Positions 5,891 to 12,047 of a stretch of DNA of 12,047 bases are shown here, piece after piece. The stretch's first letter is position 1; each line of letters begins with the position of its first letter. This stretch comes from Robiginitomaculum sp. (GTDB taxonomy: Bacteria; Pseudomonadota; Alphaproteobacteria; Caulobacterales; Maricaulaceae), in NCBI GenBank assembly GCA_026993275.1, contig JALWUB010000432.1, positions 1-12,047 on the forward strand. The letters run 5' to 3'. The notes beneath the pieces were generated by a model. The model was not told the origin of the DNA and ran no database searches. It was given only the letters and a program-made list of their open reading frames with translations. A program made the position numbers and the translations under genes.

Positions 5891-6463
5891 ATGGTGCTCA
5901 TTGCCGGGCTTGGCAACCCTGAAGACAAATACCGCAACAACCGCCACAATGCGGGTTTCATGGCCGTGGACGCCATCGCCCGCGCCCATGATTTTGGCCC
6001 GTGGCGGCGCAAATTCTCGGCTCTGGCCAGTTCCGGGGTGCTGCAGACCCCTGATGGCCCGGTCAAGACCCTGCTGCTGAAGCCGCAGACATTTTACAAC
6101 GAGTCCGGCCGGGCGCTGCAGGCCGCGGCGTCCTTTTACAAGCTGCCGCTATCGCGCATCATCGTCTTTCACGATGATATCGACCTGGCGCCGGGCAAGG
6201 TCCGGGTCAAGTGCGGCGGCGGCTCGGCAGGCAATAACGGCATCAAGTCCATTGCCGCGGCGCTGGGCCCCGGGTTTTGCCGCGCCCGTATCGGCGTTGG
6301 CCATCCGGGCGACAAGGCGCAGGTCGTCTCCCATGTTCTCAAAGACTTTTCAAAGGCCGACCAGGCCTGGCTGGCGCCCTTGCTGGAGCGCATTGCCGAT
6401 GCCGTGCCGCTGCTTGCCGAAGGCCGCATGGATGCGTTCCAGACCAGGGTTAATTGCCGCTGA
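5891..6463 (+). CDS. pth: Peptidyl-tRNA hydrolase
   Basis: A 190-residue enzyme (E. coli 194) that releases peptides from peptidyl-tRNA dropped by stalled ribosomes. Visible motifs are GLGNPEDKY (residues 6-14), the catalytic histidine H19 in NRHNAGF, KPQTFYNESG with N70 (E. coli N68), and FHDDIDLAPGKVRVKCGGG (93-111) with the conserved Asp. The segment equivalent to GGGHGGHNG reads GGGSAGNNG, so the usual second histidine (E. coli H113) is N115 here. IGVGHPG and VLKDFSKAD follow as expected. ATG at 5891 has a strong GGAGGT site 4 bases upstream. The typical next gene ychF is absent; a TetR-type gene follows after 109 bp. Confidence 0.95.
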   Translation: MVLIAGLGNPEDKYRNNRHNAGFMAVDAIARAHDFGPWRRKFSALASSGVLQTPDGPVKTLLLKPQTFYNESGRALQAAASFYKLPLSRIIVFHDDIDLAPGKVRVKCGGGSAGNNGIKSIAAALGPGFCRARIGVGHPGDKAQVVSHVLKDFSKADQAWLAPLLERIADAVPLLAEGRMDAFQTRVNCR

Positions 6464-6572
6464 GCAAGGACCAGGACCCTGCGCGGTAAATTCTTACAGG
6501 ATGGTAACGATTTCGTCATTGTGCCCGGCCGCGTTTCTGTGCAAGCATGAACACGTTAACAGGGTTGTTTTG

Positions 6573-7223
6573 GTGAAACTCAAGGGGTTGGGTTTGGGCA
6601 GAAACGGCAAGGCCAGCCGGCGCGAGCAAACCCGTGCGCGGATTTTCCGGGCCGCGCGCAAGGTCATTGCCAAACACGGCATCGATGATGCCACCATCCG
6701 CAAGATCGCCGACGAGGCCGATGTTTCCCCGGCTCTGGTGATGCAGTATTTCAGCACCAAGGCGGCGCTGGTGCAGGAAGTGTTTCTGGATTCCAACAAG
6801 ATCCTGCTGGAGATTTTTGCGGACAAGGTCAAGAGCGCCGAGTCCTTTCACCAACTGACCATGAGCGCCATCGAGTCGTTTCTGGCGCGCGATCTGCGCT
6901 CGCCGGCGCTGACCCGCCAGGTGATGGCCTTCACCTGGACCTGGGGGCCGGAGCAGGAAGAAAAGTTCCGCACCACCTTGCACGACATGAGCGCCATCAT
7001 CGCCGATTCCCTCGCGGCGCGATTTTTGCCGCAAGACCGGCATCTGACCCGCGCCGCATCCTTTGCCCTGATCAACACCTATGTGGGCCTGTTGCGCATC
7101 GCCTTGCAGGAAGACTGGCCGCCGGAGCGCGTGCTCACCGCTGTCGAGCCGTCTGTGCGGATCATCCTCGCCGGTCTTGAACAAGTCGCGCAAAAGGCGG
7201 ATGCTGCGCCCGGTTCTGAATGA
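6573..7223 (+). CDS. TetR/AcrR-family transcriptional regulator
   Basis: Predicted 216-residue repressor-type protein. The N-terminal TetR DNA-binding domain spans about residues 14-66: SRREQTRARIFRAARKVIAKHG, then ATIRKIADEADVSPALVMQYF as the helix-turn-helix, then STKAALVQEVF. The remaining all-helical part (about 75-210, with a WTW motif and LARDLRSPALTRQVMAF) would form the ligand-binding and dimer domain; the ligand is unknown. The start is uncertain: GTG at 6573 has AGGG about 9 bases upstream, and TTG at 6570 is an alternative; the upstream open frame overlaps pth antisensically in another frame and is not protein-like. The gene is followed after 18 bp by the threonine-aldolase-like gene, so it probably heads and may autoregulate that cluster. 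Confidence 0.88.
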   Translation: MKLKGLGLGRNGKASRREQTRARIFRAARKVIAKHGIDDATIRKIADEADVSPALVMQYFSTKAALVQEVFLDSNKILLEIFADKVKSAESFHQLTMSAIESFLARDLRSPALTRQVMAFTWTWGPEQEEKFRTTLHDMSAIIADSLAARFLPQDRHLTRAASFALINTYVGLLRIALQEDWPPERVLTAVEPSVRIILAGLEQVAQKADAAPGSE

Positions 7224-7239
7224 CGGGCCTGGGCGCAGC
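7203..7239 (+). promoter_or_regulatory. Hairpin across the tetR stop and the aldolase start region
   Basis: GCTGCGCCC (7203-7211) is exactly complementary to GGGCGCAGC (7231-7239), and one G-U and one G-C pair extend the stem inward to 11 pairs around a 15-base loop. The stem ends 2 bases before the aldolase ATG at 7242 and covers its only purine-rich site (GGGCGCAG). The tetR stop codon lies in the loop. Ribosomes finishing tetR would open the hairpin, so translational coupling is a natural reading; this is inference. Confidence 0.5.
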
Positions 7240-7241
7240 CA

Positions 7242-8273
7242 ATGCATTTCGCTTCCGACACCACCGCTCCGGCGCATCCCCGCGTGCTGGAAGCGGTCAT
7301 GGCCGCCAATAGCGGCGCGGCGCCCAGCTATGGCGCCGATGCGTGGACACAGCGCGCCGCCGAGGCCCTTGGCGCAGTGTTCGAGACAGAGCTGGCGGTG
7401 AGTTTTGTCAGTTCCGGCACCGCCGCCAATGCCCTGGCGCTGAGCCTGCTGTGCCCGCCGGATGGCGCCGTCATCTGCCACGAAAACGCCCATATCAACC
7501 GCGATGAGCGCGGCGCGCCGGAGTTTTACACGGGCGGCGGCAAATTGCTGCTGGCAGGCGGCGAAGGCGACAAGATCACCCTGCAGACCCTGCGGCCCCT
7601 GCTGGACGCCATTGACCGGGATTTTGTCCATGAAACCCCGGCGGATGCGCTGTCGCTGTCGCAATTGAGCGAGGCCGGCACCGCCTATGGCGTGGACGAG
7701 GTTGCAGCGCTGTGCCGGGCCGCCCGTGAAGCCGGCCTGCACACCCACATGGACGGGGCGCGTTTTGCCAATGCCCTGGCCAGCACTGGCGCCAGCCCCG
7801 CCGCGATGAGCTGGCGCGCCGGGGTGGAGGTGCTTTCCCTTGGCTTCACCAAGACCGGTGCCATGGGGGCCGAGGCCATCATCCTGTTTGGCAAAATGGC
7901 GGACAGATGGCCCATGCGCGAAGCGCGGCGCAAGCGCGGTGGCCACATGCCGCCCAAGCAGCGTTTTATCGCCGCCCAGGTGCTGGCCATGCTCGACGGC
8001 GGTTTGTGGCTGGACCTGGCGGCGCACGCCAATGCCATGGCGCAGGAGCTGGCCGGGGGCTTTGTGCGCCATGGCGCGGTGCTGCAGCACCCGGTGCAGG
8101 GCAATGAGGTGTTCGTGCGCCTGCGCAGCGGCCAGGCCGCGGCCTTGCGCGCCGCCGGGGCGCAGTTCTATGACTGGCCTGATGGCTCGGCACGCTTTGT
8201 CACCAGCTGGAACACATCCGCTGCGGACGTGAAACAGGCGCTGGCGGCGCTGGACGGCCGGACGGAGGCATGA
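7242..8273 (+). CDS. Low-specificity L-threonine-aldolase-like PLP enzyme
   Basis: A 343-residue fold-type I PLP enzyme of the beta-eliminating lyase/threonine aldolase family (usual length 330-350), which cleaves L-threonine or allo-threonine to glycine and acetaldehyde. The start MHFASDTTAPAHPRVLEA matches the family's F-x-SD-x-x-xPxP-x-V-x-EA opening. Further motifs are SSGTAANALALSLL (57-70), HENAHINRDERGAPEF (80-95, with the PLP-stacking histidine), HMDGARFANAL (169-179, with the Asp that binds the pyridine nitrogen and the neighbouring Arg), and SLGFTKTGAMGAEAI, whose K204 should form the Schiff base. It sits 18 bp after the TetR gene and 1 bp before the FAD oxidoreductase gene. Related aldol substrates (beta-hydroxy amino acids) are possible, so no gene symbol is given. 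Confidence 0.92.
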   Translation: MHFASDTTAPAHPRVLEAVMAANSGAAPSYGADAWTQRAAEALGAVFETELAVSFVSSGTAANALALSLLCPPDGAVICHENAHINRDERGAPEFYTGGGKLLLAGGEGDKITLQTLRPLLDAIDRDFVHETPADALSLSQLSEAGTAYGVDEVAALCRAAREAGLHTHMDGARFANALASTGASPAAMSWRAGVEVLSLGFTKTGAMGAEAIILFGKMADRWPMREARRKRGGHMPPKQRFIAAQVLAMLDGGLWLDLAAHANAMAQELAGGFVRHGAVLQHPVQGNEVFVRLRSGQAAALRAAGAQFYDWPDGSARFVTSWNTSAADVKQALAALDGRTEA

Positions 8274-8274
8274 C

Positions 8275-9657
8275 ATGAACGCCAGCATGGCTGGGAAACG
8301 CGAATCTCTTGAAAAGCAGTTGCGGGCACTGCTGGGTGATCGTCTGAGCACGGCGGCGGCAGTGCGCGAGCAGCATGGCCATGACGAATCCTTTCATGAG
8401 ACCGCGCCGCCGGACATGGTTGCCTTTGCCCGGGACACCAGGGAGGTTTCCCAGATCGTCAAGGCCTGCGCCGCCGCCAGGACCCCGGTCATCGCCTTTG
8501 GCACCGGCACGGCGCTGGAGGGCCATGTCAATGCCGTGCAAGGCGGCGTCTGCATTGATCTTTCGCAGATGAACCGGGTGCTTGAGGTGCGCCCCGAAGA
8601 CATGGACGCCAGCGTTGAAGCGGGCGTGACCCGCAAGCAGCTGGAGCATGAATTGCGCGCCACCGGGCTGATGTTCCCCGTTGATCCCGGCGCCGATGCC
8701 AGTCTTGGCGGCATGGCCGCCACGGGCGCTTCGGGCACGACGACACTGCGCTATGGGGCCATGCGCGAAAACGTGCTGGCGGCTACGGTTGTGCTGGCCG
8801 ACGGCTCCATCGTGGAACTGGGCAGCCGTGCCCGCAAATCCTCCGCCGGTTATGACCTGCTGCACCTGATCATCGGCTCGGAAGGCACGCTGGGCATCAT
8901 CACCGAACTGACCCTGCGGCTCTATGGCCGCCCGGAGGTGGAGGCCAGCGGCGTCGTTGCCTTCGACACCATCGAGAACATGGTCGATGCGGTCACGCTC
9001 GCCATCCAGAGCGAGATTCCGCTGGCGCGCATGGAGCTGATGGATGCGCTCGCCATCTATGCGGTCAATGAATATGCCAAGCTGGATAACGAGGTGGCGC
9101 CGACGCTGTTTCTGGAGTTTCACGGCACCGAAGCCAGCGTCGCCGATGACCAGCGCCGTTTCGCGCAAATTGCCGATGAGTTCGGCGGCAAGGGTTTTCG
9201 CGCCTCGGCCAGCCCGGAGGAACGCAAGGCCCTGTGGCGTGCGCGCCACGAGGCGCTCTATGCGGCCAAGGCCTTCAATCCGGGCAAGAAGGGCCTGATC
9301 ACCGATGTCTGCGTGCCAATCTCGAAACTGGCGCAAAGCATTGCCGACACCCGCGCCGATTTTGACGAACACGGCATTCTTGCAGCCATTGTCGGTCATG
9401 TCGGCGATGGCAATTACCACACCACGCTATGGGTCGAGCCCGGCGATGCCGAAGCTCTGGCCAATGCCGAAGCTGCGGTCGAGCGCATGGTCGAGCGCAC
9501 CCTGGCCGTGGGCGGCACCTGCACTGGCGAGCACGGCATCGGCCTTGGCAAGCGACGTTTTCTGGAGCGCGAACACGCCAGCGCCATGCCGATGATGCGC
9601 ACCATCAAGACCGCCCTGGACCCGGACAACATCATGAATCCGGGCAAGGTAGTTTAG
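8275..9657 (+). CDS. FAD-binding oxidoreductase, D-lactate dehydrogenase (LDHD/GlcD) type
   Basis: A 460-residue flavoprotein of the PCMH-type FAD-binding family. The FAD domain holds PVIAFGTGTALEGH (71-84), DPGADASLGGMAATGASGTTT (138-158) and SSAGYDLLHLIIGSEGTLGI (189-208). The C-terminal substrate domain has GHVGDGNYH (374-382) and GTCTGEHGIGLGKR (414-427), whose histidines and glutamate bind a metal in D-2-hydroxyacid dehydrogenases, and the usual DPDNIMNPGK end. MELMDALAIYAVNEYAKL and APTLFLEFHG resemble cytochrome-linked D-lactate dehydrogenase more than glycolate oxidase GlcD, but the substrate cannot be fixed from sequence; other D-2-hydroxy acids are possible. ATG at 8275 has GGAGG 6 bases upstream, inside the aldolase gene's end, which strongly suggests coupling. 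A second ATG at 8287 is a lesser option. Confidence 0.92.
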   Translation: MNASMAGKRESLEKQLRALLGDRLSTAAAVREQHGHDESFHETAPPDMVAFARDTREVSQIVKACAAARTPVIAFGTGTALEGHVNAVQGGVCIDLSQMNRVLEVRPEDMDASVEAGVTRKQLEHELRATGLMFPVDPGADASLGGMAATGASGTTTLRYGAMRENVLAATVVLADGSIVELGSRARKSSAGYDLLHLIIGSEGTLGIITELTLRLYGRPEVEASGVVAFDTIENMVDAVTLAIQSEIPLARMELMDALAIYAVNEYAKLDNEVAPTLFLEFHGTEASVADDQRRFAQIADEFGGKGFRASASPEERKALWRARHEALYAAKAFNPGKKGLITDVCVPISKLAQSIADTRADFDEHGILAAIVGHVGDGNYHTTLWVEPGDAEALANAEAAVERMVERTLAVGGTCTGEHGIGLGKRRFLEREHASAMPMMRTIKTALDPDNIMNPGKVV

Positions 9658-9672
9658 GCCTGGGCCGGAGTC

Positions 9673-10512
9673 ATGACCAGAATTCTGATCATGGAAGGCA
9701 ATACGCGCGCCCACCGGCGCACCGCGGCGAAGCTGGGGGTGCGTGATGCCAGCGCCATCTATGCCGCTGCCATTGCCGCGCATTTCAGGGATGCGGGCCT
9801 GGACATTGTCCATGCCGCCGACCCCGGCGAGGGCCTGCCCGGTGGCGCCAGCCTGGCCGATTATGATGGGCTGGTGATCGGCGGCTCGGCCCTGCATGCC
9901 TATGACACCGGCTTTGCGGTGCGCAACCAGATTGAACTGGTGCGCGCCTTTGCGCAGACCGGCAGGCCGATGCTGGGCTCGTGCTGGGGTTTGCAAATCG
10001 CCGCCATTGCCGCAGGCGGCACTGTCGGCAGAAACCCCAAAGGCCGCGAGGTTGGCTTTGCCCGCAATATCGCCCTCAATGCGGCCGGACGCGCCCATCC
10101 CTTCCTGGCCGGACGGCCGCCGGCCTATGATGCCATTTGCATTCACTATGACGAGGTCACGCGCCTGCCTGCTCAGGCCACCGTGCTGGCGGGCAATGCC
10201 CACAGCGCCGTGCAGGCAGCCACCGTGCCGCTGGGCAGGTCGGAGGTCTGGGCGGTGCAATATCATCCCGAGTTTGATCTGGCGCATATCGCCATGGCGA
10301 TGCGGCATTATCAGGACGACATGATCGCGGACGGCTTTTTTGCCGATGCCGCCAATGGCCAGGACTATACAGGCAGGCTGCTGGCGCTGCATGAGAACCG
10401 GCATGACAAGGCGCTGGCCTGGCAATTGGGCGTGGATCAGCAGATTCTCGATGATGCTTTGCGCCGCACGGAGATCATCAACTGGGTGAACAGTCTCGCT
10501 GGTGCGGGCTGA
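9673..10512 (+). CDS. Class I glutamine amidotransferase-like protein
   Basis: A 279-residue protein with a class I (GuaA-like) glutaminase fold. The nucleophile elbow is LGSCWGLQIAA with C104, and the catalytic H198 and E200 lie in VQYHPEF. YDGLVIGGSALHAYD (64-78) and CIHYDEVTRLP (156-166) fit GMP-synthase-like stand-alone amidotransferases. About 75 residues follow the triad (QDDMIADGFFADAANGQ, ALHENRHDKALAW), an extension that could contact a substrate or partner. The ammonia acceptor is unknown; related single-domain proteins include hydrolases of gamma-glutamyl compounds. ATG at 9673 lies 15 bp after the oxidoreductase stop, with CCGGAG about 3 bases upstream, so it is very likely the last gene of the cluster. 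Confidence 0.88.
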   Translation: MTRILIMEGNTRAHRRTAAKLGVRDASAIYAAAIAAHFRDAGLDIVHAADPGEGLPGGASLADYDGLVIGGSALHAYDTGFAVRNQIELVRAFAQTGRPMLGSCWGLQIAAIAAGGTVGRNPKGREVGFARNIALNAAGRAHPFLAGRPPAYDAICIHYDEVTRLPAQATVLAGNAHSAVQAATVPLGRSEVWAVQYHPEFDLAHIAMAMRHYQDDMIADGFFADAANGQDYTGRLLALHENRHDKALAWQLGVDQQILDDALRRTEIINWVNSLAGAG

Positions 10513-10531
10513 CGGGCTCTGCCAAGCCGCG

Positions 10532-10561
10532 TTGCCAGGGCTTGTGCAAGGCTGCTATAGA
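10532..10561 (+). promoter_or_regulatory. Promoter of the SRP RNA gene
   Basis: TTGCCA (10532-10537) and TATAGA (10556-10561) are 18 bp apart. The predicted transcription start, about 7 bases after the -10, falls on 10568-10569, exactly where the outer SRP RNA stem begins. Confidence 0.7.
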
Positions 10562-10568
10562 GCGCCCC

Positions 10569-10661
10569 GGAGGCTGGCAGCGGACGGGTGCCTCGCCAAC
10601 CCGGTCAGGTCCGGAAGGAAGCAGCCGTAACGAGTTTATCCCGGGTCGCTGTTCAGTCTCC
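10569..10661 (+). ncRNA. ffs: Signal recognition particle RNA (4.5S type)
   Basis: This RNA pairs with Ffh and FtsY to target membrane proteins co-translationally. The invariant apical core GGTCAGGTCCGGAAGGAAGC is at 10602-10621, including the GGAA tetraloop and the asymmetric AGCAG side of the internal loop. Stems confirm the fold: GGAGGCT (10569-10575) pairs with AGTCTCC (10655-10661), GGCAGCG (10576-10582) with CGCTGTT (10647-10653), and CTCG (10592-10595) with CGAG flanks the core. At about 93 nt it is the short bacterial form without an Alu domain. A CACCA/TGGTG inverted repeat follows, but there is only a short ATTT after it. Confidence 0.96.
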
Positions 10662-10679
10662 ACCATTGCCGGGCTGGTG
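10661..10679 (+). terminator. Weak hairpin after ffs
   Basis: CACCA (10661-10665) pairs with TGGTG (10675-10679) around a 9-base loop, followed by ATTTC. Five base pairs and three T make it a poor intrinsic terminator; read-through into pyrD looks possible. Confidence 0.25.
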
Positions 10680-10708
10680 ATTTCACAACACAGGAAAGCG
10701 GCGGCGCC

Positions 10709-11761
10709 ATGAGCATGCATGACCTGGCCAGCACGCTTTTGCGCCATCTGCCCGCAGAGCCCGCGCACCGGCTTGGCCTTCAGGCCTTGCGTGCCGGGCT
10801 TGGACCAGGGCAGCGCCACGCCGATGATGCGGTGCTGCGCACGCAAGCGGGGCCTTTGCACCTGCCCAACCCGCTCGGCCTTGCCGCCGGATTTGACAAG
10901 GATGCGCTGGCCGGTGCCGCCATGCTGCGCGCGGGCTTTGGCTGGGCCGAATGCGGCACGGTGACGCCCTTGCCGCAAGCGGGCAATGCGCGCCCGCGCC
11001 TGTTCCGCCTGCACCAGGACCAGGCGGTGATCAACCGCATGGGCTTCAACAATGCCGGGCTGGAACGCTTCCGGCGCAATTTTGCCCGCCAGAAGGCCCG
11101 CGCCCGCGGCGCTCTTGGCGCCAATATCGGCGCCAACAAGGACTCTGCCGACCGTATTGGCGATTATGTCACCGGCCTGAAAGCCCTGTGGGGCCTGCCG
11201 GACTGGTTTACCATCAACATTTCATCGCCCAACACGCCGGGCCTGCGCGCTCTGCAAGGCAAGGGAGCGCTGGAAGACTTGCTGGGGCGGCTGATGGAAG
11301 CGCGCGCAAGCCTTGGCAAGGAGCAGCCCTCGCCGCCGTTTTTCCTGAAGATTGCGCCGGATCTTGAGGAGGCGCAGATTGTGCAGATCTGCACCGCCGC
11401 CTGCACATTTGGCGTTGACGGGCTGATCATCGGCAACACCACGCTTGACCGGCCCGCCAGCTTGCGCAGCCGCCACCGCAACCAGGCCGGCGGCCTTTCC
11501 GGGCGGCCCCTGTTTGCGCGCTCGACAGACATTCTGCGCCGCTTTGCCGAGGCCAGCGAAGGCAGGCTGGTGCTGATCGGCGCGGGCGGCATTGCCAGTG
11601 GCGCCGATGCCTTTGCCAAGCTCCGCGCCGGGGCCAGCGCCGTGCAGCTCTATACCGGCCTGGTCTATCACGGCCCCTCGCTGGTGCAGCGCATCAAGAG
11701 CGAACTGGCGCAGATCCTGCGCGCTGAAGGCTTTGCCAGCGTGCAGGACGCTGTTGGTTAA
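10709..11761 (+). CDS. pyrD: Dihydroorotate dehydrogenase (quinone), class 2
   Basis: A 350-residue FMN enzyme that oxidises dihydroorotate to orotate in pyrimidine synthesis and passes electrons to membrane quinones. The N-terminal 35 residues or so are helical and amphipathic, as in class 2 enzymes that dock to the membrane. Motifs are GLAAGFDKD (57-65), ECGTVTPLPQAGNARPRLFRL (81-101), INRMGFNNAG (108-117), GANIGANKDS (137-146), and INISSPNTPGLRALQ (169-183), where the serine pair contains the class 2 catalytic base. FLKIAPDL, IIGNTTLDR, GLSGRPLF and LIGAGGIASGADAFAKLRAGASAVQLYTGLVY complete the FMN barrel. ATG at 10709 is preceded by AGGAA at 10692-10696, a rather long spacing; ATG at 10715 is farther still. 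The stop TAA shares bases with the stop of the opposing MATE gene. Confidence 0.97.
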   Translation: MSMHDLASTLLRHLPAEPAHRLGLQALRAGLGPGQRHADDAVLRTQAGPLHLPNPLGLAAGFDKDALAGAAMLRAGFGWAECGTVTPLPQAGNARPRLFRLHQDQAVINRMGFNNAGLERFRRNFARQKARARGALGANIGANKDSADRIGDYVTGLKALWGLPDWFTINISSPNTPGLRALQGKGALEDLLGRLMEARASLGKEQPSPPFFLKIAPDLEEAQIVQICTAACTFGVDGLIIGNTTLDRPASLRSRHRNQAGGLSGRPLFARSTDILRRFAEASEGRLVLIGAGGIASGADAFAKLRAGASAVQLYTGLVYHGPSLVQRIKSELAQILRAEGFASVQDAVG

Positions 11762-12047
11762 CCAGCAGCTTTCAGGCGCACGCTGCGCTCCAGCGCCGGA
11801 TAGGCCACCAGCAGGCCAAGCGCGCGGGCAATGTAATAGCTGAGGAAGGCCAGCCACACCCCGGCATTGCCATAGGCATGGGACAGCCAGGCATCCATGG
11901 CCAGATAGGCCAGCACGGCGGCCAGCGAGGCATTGCGCATGGCGGCGCTGCGGGTGGCGCCAATGAATATGCCGTCCAGTTGCCAGGAGGCGACGCCGAG
12001 CACCGGCACCGCGGCGGCAAAGGGCAGAAAGGCGCGGGCGCTTGCGC
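11758..12047 (-). CDS. MATE (DinF-type) efflux transporter, C-terminal end (partial)
   Basis: Only the last 96 residues or so are in the window; the gene continues beyond its right edge. Reading inward from the edge, the frame gives ARAFLPFAAAVPVLGVASWQ, then LDGIFIGATRSAAMRNASL, followed by hydrophobic segments AAVLAYLAMDAW, NAGVWLAFLSYYIARALGLL and a short basic tail. The LDGIFIGATR-x-x-x-MRN motif is typical of the DinF branch of MATE cation-coupled multidrug exporters. The stop is TAA at 11760-11758, convergent with pyrD and interlocked with its stop. Function beyond the family cannot be stated from this fragment. Confidence 0.88.
   Translation of the reverse strand, partial: ASARAFLPFAAAVPVLGVASWQLDGIFIGATRSAAMRNASLAAVLAYLAMDAWLSHAYGNAGVWLAFLSYYIARALGLLVAYPALERSVRLKAAG

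Noticed and set aside
4877..5989. A 370-codon minus-strand open frame opposite rplY
   Set aside because: Antisense shadow of a ribosomal protein gene, with no domain or ribosome binding site.
6545..6572. Palindrome around GTTAAC as a TetR operator
   Set aside because: Only the central six bases are symmetric; the flanks match poorly, too weak to call an operator.
6516..8351. A 611-codon open frame on the minus strand opposite the TetR and aldolase genes
   Set aside because: It is an antisense shadow caused by GC-rich third codon positions; the translation is low in hydrophobic cores, has no recognisable domain, and the plus-strand genes here have clear catalytic motifs.
8200..10425. Long minus-strand open frames (8200-9420 and 9427-10425) opposite the oxidoreductase and amidotransferase genes
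   Set aside because: Same antisense effect; no motifs, and they contradict strongly supported plus-strand genes.

Overview
This window is GC-rich, densely packed chromosomal DNA. It most likely comes from an alphaproteobacterium. The evidence is the mix of gene families (AsmA-like protein, CrcB next to an RluC-type pseudouridine synthase, a long Ctc-type bL25 followed by Pth, a short 4.5S-type SRP RNA, class 2 PyrD, a DinF-type MATE protein) and the strongly biased GC3 codon use. That bias also produces many long but meaningless antisense open frames. I cannot name the genus from the sequence alone. No insertion sequence, prophage, CRISPR array, tRNA or rRNA is visible.

Layout, left to right. 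The C-terminal part of an AsmA-family envelope protein (1-1277, plus, cut by the window edge) converges on a minus-strand pair: a fluoride channel gene crcB (2277-2660), then an RluA/RluC-type 23S rRNA pseudouridine synthase (1303-2280), joined by a TTGA stop/start overlap. Divergent from crcB is a Crp/Fnr-type regulator (2799-3470). A 557-bp stretch without a convincing gene follows (3471-4027). It holds a possible promoter and several perfect inverted repeats, and is the least explained part of the window. Next come a 92-residue two-helix membrane protein (4028-4306) and recR (4369-4974). A promoter then leads into rplY (ribosomal protein bL25/Ctc, 5174-5827), an intrinsic-terminator-like hairpin, and pth (5891-6463).

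The third block is a tight plus-strand cluster: a TetR-type regulator (6573-7223), a low-specificity threonine-aldolase-like PLP enzyme (7242-8273), a D-lactate-dehydrogenase-like FAD oxidoreductase (8275-9657) and a class I glutamine-amidotransferase-like protein (9673-10512). The gaps are 18, 1 and 15 bp, so these four are probably co-transcribed, perhaps under the control of the TetR protein. A 9-11 bp hairpin straddles the tetR stop and reaches almost to the aldolase start codon. Downstream are the SRP RNA gene ffs with its own promoter (10569-10661), pyrD (10709-11761), and the 3' end of a MATE transporter gene on the minus strand (11758-12047), whose stop codon interlocks with that of pyrD in one TTAA.

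Most genes are housekeeping: ribosome and translation (rluC-like, rplY, pth, ffs), recombinational repair (recR), pyrimidine synthesis (pyrD), fluoride and drug export. I found no clearly new biological system. The most promising items are the structured 3670-3961 region, the TetR/aldolase/oxidase/amidotransferase cluster with its start-site hairpin, and a Pth whose usual second active-site histidine is asparagine.
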